Positions 38,780 through 50,997 of a stretch of DNA of 64,000 nucleotides are shown piece by piece. How positions within the stretch are numbered: the stretch's first letter is position 1; every line of letters starts with the position of its first letter. A program made the translations under genes and the position numbers. Source of the stretch: Gonapodya sp. JEL0774 (Eukaryota; Monoblepharomycota; Monoblepharidomycetes; Monoblepharidales; Gonapodyaceae); the NCBI GenBank assembly GCA_027604505.1, contig JADIIX010000004.1, positions 124,001 to 188,000 on the forward strand, written 5' to 3'. A model generated the notes under the pieces. The model had not been told where the DNA came from and searched no databases. It saw nothing but the letters and a program-made list of their open reading frames with translations.

Positions 38780-40801
38780 ATGCCGGCACCGCGTAACTAC
38801 TTCCTCAAGGCGGGCGTCCCCGCGCTTTCCCGTTCTGCCGTCTACCGTGCCCGTGCCATCCACAAGGGGAAGGGCAAAGTCGGCGCTGCCCACAAGGACG
38901 TCGACCCCACTACGGCCACAGTCACAAAGAAAGTCGGGGGTGCCAGCAACGGCGGCGAGCGGCAGGTGAGTCGTCGAGTCGGTACTCGGCAAGCAACAGG
39001 TGGGCAATGAGACCGCCGTTCGGACCTGGATGGTGGTGACTCGGTTGGAAATGACAGTAATGACGTCAATCTCAACCATGGACGGAGGAGGAGTCGAGGA
39101 GTCCGCGAATACGGACGATCCAAGAAATCACAATCGTATCTGTGTATTCTTGAATTCCTTCATCGCACGTGCCTATGCTTGTTGCCCGCGCCACATTCGC
39201 AGCGGCCCCCCCGCACAATTGTCTGACCCCGCGCCAACCTCCTCGCACTCCCTGCCCCACTCCCCCTTCTCCCAGGTCCCCGTCGTCAAAGCCCCCCGCT
39301 GGTACCCTGCCGAAGACGTTGCCAAGCCCAAAAAGTCCCGCAAGACCTCCCGCCCGGCCAAACTCCGCGGCTCCATCACTCCCGGAACCGTGCTCATCCT
39401 CCTCGGAGGTCGCTTCCGCGGTAAAAGGGTTGTGTTTTTGAAGCAACTCGAGAAGACTGTGAGTAGTTTTTCTGCGAGAGAGACCGTTCCATGTGATGAG
39501 TATGGCGGGTTGGAGGATTTTAGGGTACGCAGAAGGGTTACAGTCACCCATGCCCTGAGAAATTATTGTGCGAAGAGAGTCGGGGACGGGGACCACCACT
39601 GTCTCGATCTCAGTTTGTCCGGGGACGTTCGTCTCGGTTCTGCTTGCTTGTCTCCCCGCCATAATTTTCCTCACCCCGCCATCCCCACTCCCCCGTTTCC
39701 CCCCAGGGCCTCCTCCTCGTCACTGGCCCCTTCCGCCTCAACGGCGTCCCCCTCAAGCGCGTCAACCAGGCCTACGTCATCGCGACCTCGACCAAGCTCG
39801 ACGTGTCGGGCGTCAAGATCCCGGACCACATTGACGACGACTACTTCAAGCGCGAAAAGGTCGAGGAGGAGGTTGAGGGAAAGGTACGTGAAGGTCGTCG
39901 GTGGTGCGAGGCCTGGGGTGGGTGTGGTGGGAGGTGTGCAGTGTGTGCAGTGTGTGAGTGGCGGTGGAGCGAAGGGTGGGAAAGGGAACACCAGCCTCGA
40001 AAGGGGGTTGTGGGTGTGTGGGTGGGGCAAGGGGTCAATGTCGAACGATCACCCGTGCCGTGGCACGCGGTTTTCTGCTCGCGTTGGCACCAGCTCGCAC
40101 TCCGCGTCCCACATGCCGCCCTTCTCGTGTGCGGTTTGTTTCTCCTCGGTCAAAGCGGCATGCTTTGGCGAGATTTCACATCTCCACTTGCCACACGTGC
40201 ACACACACACAGAGGGGTGGACGCGGTATGCGTCTCCCTCCTTGCACCATCGTTTGTATCCCAACCGCACCTACCCAGCGGAAACCCGCCCAGCTCCAAT
40301 TCCACACCCTACACTGTCTTCTTTCATTAAATACACCATCGCCTTCACTGCTCTTGGCTGCGAGACCGTGACGTGTTGCGGTTGCGCGGTTGGAGTTTGT
40401 TGAGAGTGGGGTGGTGCCTTGTGGGACATGTGTGTGGTGTGTGGCAAAGGGGCCGGTAGTGCGGTTTCTCGCGAGGGAAGTGGGTGCCACTCGGAGGCTC
40501 TGAATCGTCTTGTTTGACGAAGAGGATGCCCCCTCCTTACCACCGACGATGTCCAGTTGCCCATCGTTGTACCAATGCTGTGACGTCGAACAATCGGACT
40601 GACTCTCGCGCGCGCTCTTTCCTCCCCTCTCCCTTTTTTACCTTTTAACAGAAGAAGCCCTCAACCACCCGCGTGACCGACCAAAAGAACATTGACACAG
40701 CCGTCCTCAAGGCTGTCAAGAGCCAGCCCCTCCTGCGTGCCTACTTGGGCGCCAAGTTCTCCCTCAAGAACGGCGACAAGGCTCACGAGCTCAAGTTTTA
40801 A
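38780..40801 (+). CDS. RPL6: 60S ribosomal protein L6 (eL6)
   Basis: Four exons, 38780-38965, 39276-39458, 39707-39883 and 40652-40801, encode 231 aa. It is a structural protein of the large ribosomal subunit. The basic N-terminus ([20 protein letters not shown]) is followed by [58 protein letters not shown] and [20 protein letters not shown]; the end is [20 protein letters not shown]. The second half carries the KOW-like fold typical of eL6. All introns are in phase 0, and the third is long (768 bases) for this window. Codons are strongly GC-ending, as expected for a highly expressed gene. Confidence 0.96.
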
Positions 40802-41254
40802 GTGTTTGGCGGTGTGAGGCGGGGTGGAGCGGCTCGTTGATCTAGGAGGGCGGTCGGGGTGGATCGTGCTCTGCAGCGGGGCCTGTTGCTCAGTTTTCGT
40901 GTAGGAGCAGGCTTTAATAGTGCACATATTTCGTTGAATCCGGCTGTGGGTTTATCGCGCCCACGTTCACGCATTGGTTTGGAAGCCCAAGCGCAGCATC
41001 AAGCACCCCATTCACATCCATGCGGATATACGATTGCCGCTCCCCATGTGCGCGGGGGGGGGGGGGGGGNNNNNNNNNNAGGCCGTCTACAGTTGTCGCA
41101 TAGGTGGCCCACACAGTGCCCTCCATTTAGTTGTCAACCCCGTTTGAACTACGTAATGTCAGGGAATGTTGCAGCATAGTCACCCCAGCTCGAAAGACGG
41201 TCTGGTTTCCGACCGTCCCCGCTATATTGCTCAAAGGAATTTATGTACAAGTGT
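40802..41254. other. convergent intergenic region with assembly gap
   Basis: About 450 bases between RPL6 and the OS-9 gene. It contains a poly-G run ending at 41069 and ten N at 41070-41079. No gene is seen. The real distance between the genes is unknown because of the gap. Confidence 0.6.
41070..41079. other. sequence gap (10 N)
   Basis: Ten undetermined bases directly after a run of about 17 G. The homopolymer probably stopped sequencing or assembly. Confidence 0.99.
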
Positions 41255-43029
41255 TCATTCTCCCCCTTCCCGCGCATTCTCTGCTGAAGCGTCCTCCTCC
41301 TGACCCGCTTTGCGCTTCTTCGCCACAACCTTTAACACAACGCTCCCATCATCTCCCTCTACCCTCATAAACTTGGGCCCATCCCCTTCTCGGCCCCCGT
41401 CACCCTCGTCTGAACTCTGTGCACTCTCGTCACTTTCTTGGTCCTCCTTACCGAGACCCCCATGTAAGTGCTGACCCAACTGCTCCGCCACTAATTTCAT
41501 CAGCTCCTCAAGTGTCAGTTGCACAGTTCCACCACCAGGACCAAGGATCTTGACGTGCTTGAGACCAGAGATGTTGTCCATCTCCCGAACGCCCTCCTCA
41601 TCCTCCTCACTTTCCAGGTGGAGTCCACCATTCGAAGTAGTATCGCTAGTGGCCGACGCCTCTCCGTGCTTCCCACTGCCAGAGCTTCCGCTCTCTGCCG
41701 ATGGAAACAAATGCGGAAAAAGCACTGCAGATTCTGCTGCAGAGAACAGACCATTCTTCTTCCTGTTCTCCGTGGTCTGGACCCCTTCCTTCCCAACTAT
41801 ACCCTGAACCGCGGTGGAATCACCCAGCCCGGCGCTCGGTCGGGCCAACTCGTAATACTTGTCTGTGACTACCATTGAGCAGGTCACTGCTTGGACTTGA
41901 GTGACCTCCACGGGGTTGAAGGCAGATATGGAGCAAAGGCGGGTGGTGTGAATGACCAGGATATAGCTGCAAGTGGCGGTTTCCTGGATGAGGGTGATGT
42001 GATCGGGTGGGTTGTGGGGACGTGCAGGGCACTGGAACTAGGCGAGCACACGATGAACGGTGTCATTCCGGTAAACGTTCTCCCCTTCACGCATATGAAA
42101 GCCAATTCTCACTTGTACTTCCACCATTCTTGGCCTCTTTGTCAAGTCACACATTGTCCCATCTCCATAAAGGACGCTCAAGTACTTTCTTCCATCCCCT
42201 CCGATCTTTACTTCGGCCACCGCGGTACTGCTGCGCTTCTCCACTTCTCCCTTCTTTACCTTCCCACCGTCCAACAAATTCTGTCTCCGGAGCTTGTCGG
42301 CGACGGGTGCAGATTGGTCGATCCCCAGATAGTACTCGACCTCCCGGGAGTTGTCACCGGTGGTGATGTCAGGTTGGTGAAACTGACGGACGTGGGAGAG
42401 GTGGCAGTACTCGTAAGAGAACCAGCCGTTGCCCTGGGACGGTTTGAGGGATGGTAGGGAACAGGTGTTTGTCCGAACCCGAGTCACACGTGGTTTTACA
42501 GGAAAAAGTCGACTTCTCACCAGTCTATGCCACATGTTTACTCACATACAACAAACACTTTTTCATTCCTGCAACGGCTTTGAGTGCTTCCCTGAGTTCC
42601 TGCGCGGTGTCGGACCGATCCGGTGCCGCAAGTGCCTTCTCCCTCTCCTTCCTCGCCTCCACTTCATCCTCTGGTCGAACATGGGGTAGTTTACATGCAT
42701 ACAACTGTCCTGATGTTCCACCGGCAGGCATGACGATGATTGAAGGGTCGTTCTTCACGTTCACAGGATGTTTGGGGTTCTGATAAGATTCGCATCGCCA
42801 TGGAGCACCACTGTACTAGAGATCTTACATTGTTTACAACATCAGACTGCTTCACGAAATCCCTACCGAAGTAAACTTGAAAGTGTGGTCGGGCGAAGAG
42901 GTCATCGAAAGCAGAAGACGGATTGAAGGCCGTTGTTCGACCGCAGGACCATAGCGCCAGGAAAATGAACAGAGAAAGATTGAATGGCACGGATAGCCGG
43001 GGATGGCGCCGCCAGCGCTGACTTTTCAT
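41255..43029 (-). CDS. YOS9: ER quality-control lectin OS-9/Yos9
   Basis: Five exons, 43029-42829, 42779-42546, 42433-42113, 42084-42022 and 41983-41255, encode 515 aa. A signal peptide (LSVPFNLSLFIFLALWSCGR) opens the protein. The MRH lectin domain then spans exons 2-5: CLLYGNGWFSYEYCHLSHVR with the first Cys and the sugar-binding Trp/Tyr, EYYLGID, YGDGTMCDLTKRPR with a conserved Cys and Arg, and ETATCSYILVIHTTRLC with the last Cys pair. The protein reads mannose trimming on misfolded glycoproteins and hands them to ER-associated degradation. The C-terminal third is acidic and ends with a basic KKRKAG stretch, not HDEL. The small exon 42084-42022 is the least certain. Confidence 0.87.
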
Positions 43030-43313
43030 GGGCAGTGTGCAATAACCCACAAAACTGCTCCATAAAATCCCTACGTTGCCATGAAGCGGAAGATATCTGT
43101 CTCAGAAAGCGTTTCTTTTTCTTATCGATTGAATGTGTAATTTAATTGAAAATCAATGTTTTCTAAATGTCGGCTAAAGTTGGCTCTGTTCTTGCTTGTT
43201 TGGAGCAGGGGAGTCTGCGATTCACGGAGAAAGGTCTGGAATCTTTCAATATCTTCACTCGATTCTACTCTTTTCCCACTCTCAACCCCGTTTCACGTGA
43301 ATCTTCCTCACAC

Positions 43314-44608
43314 ATGGTTTACCCTGAAGTTCTGTGGGGTGCGTCGAATCGTGTTTTCATTGCCGGATGATGTTTGACGACATTCGGACTCACTTCCCTT
43401 TTCCCAAACCCAATCCTCTCTGTAAACCGATTTCTTTCGTAAATCGTGCCCAGCGCAAAATGCTACGGAGCTCTATGTCACGGTAAACGTCCAAGATGTA
43501 CCCCACCCAAAGATTACCTTGACGGACTCCCTTCTGACATGGGAGGTAAGTGCCAGAACCTGTCGAGCTTGACAATCGATCAGGTCTTTCGTTCTCTGGT
43601 CGCAGTATGTTGCTTCCCATGATGTCCTATTGATCTTTTTTTTCTTCCTTTGTGGATCGCTTCTGTATGTGCCTCTTCCATTTTACAATCCGTGCACCAT
43701 TCAGGGTGGGAACAAGGACAAGAGCTACTCAGCTGAGATGCCTCTGTTTAAAGAGGTCGACCCGAAAGTGAGTTCCATACCGCTATGTTTGTCCGCTGGT
43801 GGCATCACTTCGCACCTTTTTCTCGTTGTAAACTTCCGCACTGCGTTCTTCTCAACTTTTCTCCAAAATACATCCTGCCTATCTTCCGCGAAATATGTTC
43901 TCCAGTCTTCCAAGCAATCCGTCACCGACCGCAATTCCTTCTTCGTCATCAAGAAAGCCGCTGAAGGCTGGTGGCCCCGGCTAACCAAAGACAAGGCCCA
44001 CTACATCAAGACCGACTTTACTCGGTGGAAATCGGAAGATGATGATGAGGACCCTGCTGCTGCCGGTGCTGGTGGCAACCCGTTCGATATGGACTTCTCT
44101 CAGTTCTCGAACATGGGAGGAATGGGAGGCATGGGCGGCATGCCGGGTATGCCCGGCATGGGAGGAATGGCGGGCGACCTCGTGAGTCTTGACATTTCAT
44201 ATCTATTCATTCACAAGGACTGTCGGGCCGATAGTGCCAGGAGACCACAACATTGGGTCGAGACCGTCACCCGGGAGACTTAGTTTGAAGGACGCATATG
44301 GATGCCTACTTGTCCTACATCGACTTGAATGGTCGAATTGATGGAAATGCTTTTGTTTCCCAGCCCCCAGACGAGGACGATGACGACGATATGGACAATG
44401 AGGATGGAAAGGATGGCGAAGGTAGAGTCTTGAACGCGCATGTTAAGAATGAAACCCAGGGTCTTAATCATTCATCGCATGGTGCGAACCCGCGCGCACT
44501 TCAGACCTCCCAGTGAGTTGTTTCAAGATATTGAGTTCCAGTGACATTGCACGTGACTCCTTCTCTCTCTGCTAGCCACTCGAACCTGCAGAAACCCGTA
44601 CACACTAG
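43314..44608 (+). CDS. SBA1: Hsp90 co-chaperone p23 (Sba1/Wos2)
   Basis: Seven exons, 43314-43338, 43454-43545, 43705-43767, 43906-44181, 44364-44421, 44505-44512 and 44576-44608, encode 184 aa. The CS domain (about 1-115) starts YPEVLWAQNATELYVTVNVQ, continues LFKEVDPK and DRNSFFVIKKAAEG, and closes with the p23 signature WWPRLTKDKAHYIKTDFTRW. Next comes a Gly-Met-rich region (GGMGGMGGMPGMPGMGGM), as in fungal Wos2, and an acidic tail DEDDDDDMDNEDG. p23 stabilises the ATP-bound Hsp90 dimer with client. Exon 6 is only 8 bases, needed to give the usual acidic DLPPLE end. The next gene, convergent, is another Hsp90-linked factor. Confidence 0.9.
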
Positions 44609-44751
44609 GGACCCGTTTGTTGGAAGAGTTCCTTTTAGGAAAGGGACGCAGGGGCTGGTCCGTGTTTGCATTCCATGCTAAAGTGTCGGTGACAGTGCTC
44701 GCTGCCCTCAGACGAAAATACATGATGCATGCTTTTATCAAGAACTTTGCA

Positions 44752-46574
44752 TTAGTCAAATTCTAGTAGCCATGATGCACTAAAGAGCTCATTTAGCTTG
44801 ATGCGTTCAGTCGCTCGTTTCAGTTCAGTTGCAAGTTGTGGTGCTTCGACTGTATCTGGAGATGCCCTTTCATGAATCTCAGATTCGTTCGAAACGCTCA
44901 GAGCCAGACTCGTTGAGGTGGTGGCTTCATTTATGGGTGTGGTTGAGCCATCAAGTTGAGGATGACTTGCCACTATCATCACATCAGACTGTGTTTTCAG
45001 ATGGGTGGAGTTAACCCCAGACCATTCGGATGAATTGACTCCTTCGTTGATGATAGGGATATCAGAGACATTACAGGTTGCCTCGTTAACGTTGGACGAC
45101 GTTGAGGCGGTTTCGGACTTGTCAGTTCGGCAAGCGTCTCGCACCTGGCAATATTAAATTCTCATTTCGTCCGCTGACTCCCAAAAAATAAGAGCTCCCA
45201 GCACTCACGAGCTGTACTTGCGGTCGGATCACTGGTAAAATAACGTCGAGTCTTTGTTTCCCCTTATCGAACTTGGCAGAACCTCTATCCGCGTCCACCG
45301 GAAATGGTAACGTGAGATGAAGTTCATAGAGACTCGGAAGATGAAGGTCGAGGCTGTTAGTTGAAGTGTCCAAAGTAGCGGAGGCCATAGATGCCTTTTG
45401 ACAGAAGACTGATAAAATGATGGAGAAATTCCGGGATGCGAACACATCACTTACGACTCCTGGAAGCTGGATTCGGACCACCAGCTGTTCTGGTCTTCCT
45501 GTCAAAACAAAACCAGAGCGTTCAGTATGATCTGAAAGGTCGAACATGCCCTTGTGTATGATCTCATATTTGGGTTGTTCGACGTTCTGTTGAAGGCTTG
45601 TTGAGGGGGAAATAGGAAGATCTGCAAGTTCTTCCACAAGTTTACGTCGACCACGCTCAGACTCTTGCTTTATGCGTGATTCATCCTCCTCTTTTCTGCG
45701 ACGTTCCTCCTGCTCGAGTTGCAGTCGTTTCAAAAACGCCTCCGTAGTTTCCTCTGCGGGCTCGACACCAATTTTTTTGTCACGAATCATGATCGAGTTG
45801 GGAGTGCCTTTATACTTCATATTGAGAGATTTGTATTCTAGTGTGGTGGAACTGCGTGATCAACAAAACATGACTGAAACCGATGCTCACTTACTCGGAT
45901 TGAGTTTGACATGAAATTGCCTCTCTACACCCTCAATTGCAACAGAAACTAGGAGATTACGGAATCCAGGTAAAGCTTCGGCAAGTTTTATCGTGTCTGG
46001 ATGAACCATAAAGTCATAGACAGCGCATGGCTTGTTGGCTGGAATTCCAGACAAAGCCGTGCATAATCAGAAAGTTAGTACATGAGCATGGCACTAGAAG
46101 CAGTCACCTCCAAAAGAAACTCACCCTTGTCCTTGTCTTCGCGGCCATTGAGACTGTAAGGGATATCCCATTGCTGACCTTTCTTGCCATCCTTTTCTGT
46201 CGGAAGCTTGGCCTTCGCCTCGACAATAGCGTCACTCTTGCACATGTTAACGAAAGCCTTGGACCCTCTTGTGATTCCATCTGACTTTAGATGGCCTTTG
46301 GGAGGTTGATTAACAATCGAGGATTTAAATACGAATCCCGGTTCCGGGGTCACGAATTTGACATCGTTGCCTTTTTCAAGCTCCATTTTACTGAGTTCTT
46401 CTTCGTAGAGCTGTGATTCCGATTGTTGGAGTCATCAGAGTATCACCAAAGGTTTGCTTCAGGTTTCATTACCTTCCTATTCTCCGGATCCGAAATCTCT
46501 TTGACGTAGTCGAAGAACATCTTCTTGAATTCTTCCTTCTCGAGTGCCTTCTGAATCCTCTCCAGCTCCTGCAT
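44752..46574 (-). CDS. PIH1-domain protein, kintoun/DNAAF2-like dynein assembly factor
   Basis: Six exons, 46574-46473, 46410-46125, 46038-45895, 45837-45455, 45394-45209 and 45144-44752, encode 497 aa. The PIH1 domain shows FVTPEPGFVFKSSI, KAFVNMCKSDAIVEAK, WDIPYSLNGREDKDKANKPC, AVYDFMVHPDTIKLAEALPG and NMKYKGTP. The order and the MKYKG block resemble kintoun/PF13, which works with Hsp90 to pre-assemble axonemal dyneins in the cytoplasm. A charged coil (FLKRLQLEQEERRRKEEDES) leads to a C-terminal CS-like domain with LVVRIQLPGV and LHLPSLYELHLTLPFPVD, then an acidic tail. PIH1D1 or another family member remains possible. The start ATG at 46574 is chosen as the last before ELERIQK; an upstream exon cannot be excluded. 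Confidence 0.8.
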
Positions 46575-46842
46575 GCAGGGAACGTTGGCGCCGCCACACA
46601 GCGAAGGATAGAGATGCTTCAAAAGATCGTTTCCACTTCAAAAGGAAAAGATTCAAACACACATCGCGTGTTACATTCAGTTCGTCTTTTGTGCCGTTCA
46701 TGCTTGCGGTTTGGATGTTTATGTAAATGAACTTGGCAACTGTCTGTCCCCCCTGCACCGTATGCCGGATGATCTTCACCTTTCGTTCAAGTTTTCAACA
46801 AATATCAATTTCACTGTCGACTACGGTAAAGATTGATGGTAT

Positions 46843-49800
46843 TCAACGCTTTACAATGCTTAAAAACGCCTCTTGAGAGAGTTTCACGTTTCCAATGGCG
46901 CGCATCTTTTTCTTCCCCTCTTTCTGCTTTTCCAGCAACTTCATCTTGCGAGTTATGTCACCGCCATACTAAATTGATTCGATGCGCACAACGAGTCATT
47001 GACGAAGCGATAAAGGGATGTCGGGAATGCACTATGAGGACTCACACATTTGGCTGTGACGTTTTTTCGCAAGGCAGATATCCTAGATCAATACGTTCAC
47101 CGATATTAAGGAATATTTGCACGTTCTGCGGCATTCATTCACTCACGTCTCCCTCGATATAATCTTTCCTGCAACCTCTGATTGAATGATCACCTCAAAC
47201 AGTTGTCTGGTCATAACAAAGCATTGTCCACTTCAATGTGAGAACCAGACCACGATTTATTTGTAGCTCACCGCTCAATAACTTCTTTGAGGCGCTTGGT
47301 GATTGCCTATCAAAGAACCGCAGTTGTGAATTTCAAAGCGTGTTATGAAATTTCTTTCAAAATCAGCGATAACTTGCCTTACCGGCCCTCTCGACCTGCG
47401 AACGATGCAGTACCGAAGAAAGAACATCCACCACTTTGGTGTTGAGCAAGATATTCATCTTGACGAGATCTGAGGACTCGTACCCTGTATGAAAGAAGGA
47501 AAATGATTTCACCGAGTAATGTGGGGTCATCAAAAAATCCTACCAATGTCCTCATAGTCAAACGTAGCGTAGCCAGACGACCGAGACTTAAGCTCATCGT
47601 AAAAATCTGTGAGAATTTCTCCCATCGGAAGCTTGTACTTCATGATAATCCTGGCAGGGTGAATCTTGAGTTTCAAATATACATTGTGATATCATTTAAA
47701 GGAGGAGCCGCACCTTTTGTCGTCAAGGTATGAGTAATCCTCTTGTTGGCCACGATGTTCCTGTCCTCTTCTCGCATAAGAGAAGAACGTCAGCGACGTC
47801 CTCCTAAAGTTAACTCACTCCGCACAATTGCATCATTTCTCCCAGGTACTCCTCAGGAAAAATGAGCGTTGCATGCACCATGGGTTCTAGAATATCTCCG
47901 ACATTAATTCTCTCACTGTGATCGGGAAAAGCTGTGCGGAAATACATAACGAAGGAGTATCCTACGGCGATGCATTTCAGTTTCGCTCGTACCTGCAGGA
48001 TTGTTGATGATGGTCTCCTGGCCACCCTTGCGAACAATTTTATAGGGAACAACGGGGGAGGACTAATGGATCAAGGTATTCGATTCAAGTTCATATGGGT
48101 TGGGTTCATAAAAAAAATCTCACTAGGATGGCAGATGCCCCATATTCCTGAGGGAAGGATGTCCTTTAATTACATATCACTTCGCTATTCAAGTTACTCT
48201 TACCTCCTCAAGTCTTTGCCGAAATACGTCCACTAAAGTTGGATTCAGAATTTGGCTTTAATGGAATTTCCCATGTGGAGCCATTATCCAGAAGTAAAAC
48301 CTCTCACTGTGCAGGGTCCCGAGGAAGCCAAGCCGAAACCCTTGCCCTAGCGCCATACTTTCCGGCAAGGAGTTCGCTATGTAACTCGGATCAAATACTG
48401 CGGAAAGACGTACCTCGTTTCCTTCGCGACGCTTACACTCGAGTCATTGAGCGTGAGCCTGTTGACCGCTTCGGCAAGCTTCTCAAACTCATTGGAATCT
48501 ACAGGATATACCCCGGCGAACAGCATTGACTTCGCCGGCTGAAACCCGGGGAGAGCTTGCACAGATGTTCCGTGGTGGTGGAAAGTGTCTCCAACCCGAG
48601 CCTCGTGGGAGGATTTCATTCCAAGAATGAGATAGCCAACTTGACCGGCATAGCTGGAGAACAACATAAATGGTTCAGACCGTGCCCTTGAAAGGGGACA
48701 TGTACGCAAGTTCAACACACTCACAGCGCTTCTCGCTGAACTGGGTCTGGTGCCATTACACCCATCTGAGAAACTTCGTACTTGACACCAGTTCCCACGC
48801 TAACCACCCTATCACCTTCGGATCATGTGTCCACGAAATCAAAAGTCTTGACAACGGACACACGGAATGACACACCTTTAACGACCTTGCCGTCCACCAC
48901 AGCTACAAGGCAAACAACACCAACGTATGTATCATACCAATTGTCGAAGAGCAGAGAGCGAAACGGAGCAGATGGTTCGGATGGTGGCCTGCCGGAGGAA
49001 CGTCATTCTTTCCGTTATTCAACGCACGAAGATGATCCCATTCACATAGAAACTCACGAAGGGAGTTGCTCGATTATCATGGGAAGTAGTTGCCTGACGC
49101 CGAGCCCCGATTTGGCAGATATCTCATGAGCAAAGGTCGCAGAAAATTGTGCTTCGGTACGGGCAACAATTAGCTTCACGATCGCTTGCTTACTCGAGGT
49201 ATTTCCATGTCGTCTGGAACGCCGAATGTCGCTCTCACCGAAGCCTCAACCATGTCCGGTTCTGCACCAGGGAGACTAGCGGGTACATTAGTCCACAAAC
49301 AGTGATTTATCGCGAAATGACACTCACTCAATTTTATTGATAACAGGGACAATTTTCAAATTGTTCGATTTCGCAAGCAGATAGTTCGCAACCTGGCCCG
49401 TTTTCTAGTGAGAGCCGAAATTTCTGCTAAAGCTTACAGGACAGGACGGAAGCTCACAGTCTGTGCTTGAATTCCTTGGGAAGCATCGACAACGAGGAGC
49501 GTTCCTGAATGTCCGATTGAGAACCGACCGAGTTAGATCACCTCATCGGTGCAAGATGCAATGACAGACGCGAGTCTGTTTGAAAGGGCTCCTCCTCCAC
49601 AATTCGCACAGCATAGTATATAACAAAAGCATGGCTCATTACACAATTGCCATACAACTGACCTTGGCTAGCTGCAAGACTCCTTGAAACCTCATACGCA
49701 AAGTCCACATGCCCTGGCGTATCAATTAAGTTGAGCAGGTACCAATCTCCTTGAAATCGGTGAAGCATTGAAGCGGTTTGTGCTTTGACGGTGATACCAC

Positions 49801-50325
49801 GGTCACGTTCGACTTTCAGCTTATCAAGAACCTGCTGATTTCGTGCTGAACCAGCAAGACTAGCGGATGGGGAGGGAATTGTGTTCGTGATTTCCAGAAG
49901 CCGGTCTGCGAGGGTCGATTTACCGTGATCGATGCTGAAGAAAACATTATGAGAAAAACATAACTGAGCCCTCTAGACTGCAAGATTGGAGCGGGCGCTA
50001 CTAACTGAGCAATGATTGAAAAATTTCGCACCCGCTCTGGTGGAAAACGAGCCAGGTCGACAGTTTTGATGTTGAGTTCCTCAAGGTCTCCGGCAGTAAC
50101 TCCCACTTTATGTCTAGCAGGAAACAAGATCATCACCGAAGACGATTGAGGAAGAATGGAGCTTCGTGAGAACAGAGGGCCTTTGGGGCACAAGTAGGTA
50201 CGTCTTGACTTTTGGTTCGACTGTGTTTGATGAGCACATGACTTAGCCAGGCTGAAGATGGTGCGATGTTTGCTTGAAGCGCCCAGAAATCTGGATCGAG
50301 TTATTGGTAGAATCCGGATGTTCAT
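46843..50325 (-). CDS. GUF1: mitochondrial translation factor GUF1 (EF4/LepA)
   Basis: Twenty-one exons run from 50325-50006 to 46968-46843, giving 708 aa with continuous phase. The main ones are 49934-49663, 48988-48876, 48653-48414, 47931-47819, 47650-47544 and 47484-47378. A mitochondrial presequence precedes SIIAHIDHGKST (P-loop), [31 protein letters not shown] (G3), [16 protein letters not shown] (G4) and ISAKSGLGV (G5). The EF4-specific second half follows: [39 protein letters not shown] and a C-terminal CTD with [20 protein letters not shown], which binds tRNA. It back-translocates ribosomes under stress. The intron after 47378 has a GC-AG donor (GCAAGT). Exons of 24 and 29 bases occur. 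Confidence 0.95.
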
Positions 50326-50997
50326 GGTGTTTTTATCATCATTATTGGGTGCAGCATGGCCACCAGTCGCACCTCATGACGCATCGTGTTCTCCAGTTGG
50401 TTGACGAATTATAACCTACTTACTTATTACTGTATAAGAGAGACTTCACAGAACTACTGACGAATGTACGTATATGTCTGCACTCAGTTTCATGAACAGG
50501 AAAATGTCCATTCCCAACGTTGTCGTTTCACCGGTCAATTGCTCCATTTTGATTAAATCGAGCCGTCCTCCTTGTTGGGAAAACGGAGAAGCCTTCGCGT
50601 GTCTGAACAATTGAGGAGGGCAGAAAATTCTCCGATGCGGCGAAGCTCGGGTACCAGAGCTGCGCCACGGCGTTGGATCTATCCCAATAAAATCTCCCGC
50701 CCTCCGCGAAATTCCCGTCATTCCACTCTAATCTGAATCTTTTGTGAGTTATCAGGGTCTCTATCTCAACCTGGTGCAAGGACACTCGATGCCTGTCGTC
50801 TGTTTGGGCATACTGGTGTTCGTCTTCTGGACAAAGTCTCATCATGTTGTCCCCATTCGGGCTTGATTCGCGCTGTTTGGATGATTCCGGGGGCGCAAGC
50901 TCTTCTATCGTGCTGTACTAACTGTATCCCTGTTCTGCTTTGGGAATGGCTGCTCGTCCTTCTTTGAATTCGCTGACGTTGTGATGAACTTCCCCTG
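50326..50997. other. divergent intergenic region, GUF1 / beta-thymosin
   Basis: About 670 bases. A minus-strand frame with ATG at 50845 (105 codons to 50531) has mixed composition but no recognised motif. It may be chance sequence or part of the thymosin 5' leader. Confidence 0.35.

Noticed and set aside
39000-40403. 467-codon open frame on the plus strand
   Set aside because: It overlaps RPL6 exons 2 and 3 plus their introns, and much of it is intron or out of frame with the RPL6 exons.
50531-50845. 105-codon minus frame between GUF1 and thymosin
   Set aside because: Starts with ATG but has no recognisable domain, splice support or paralog.
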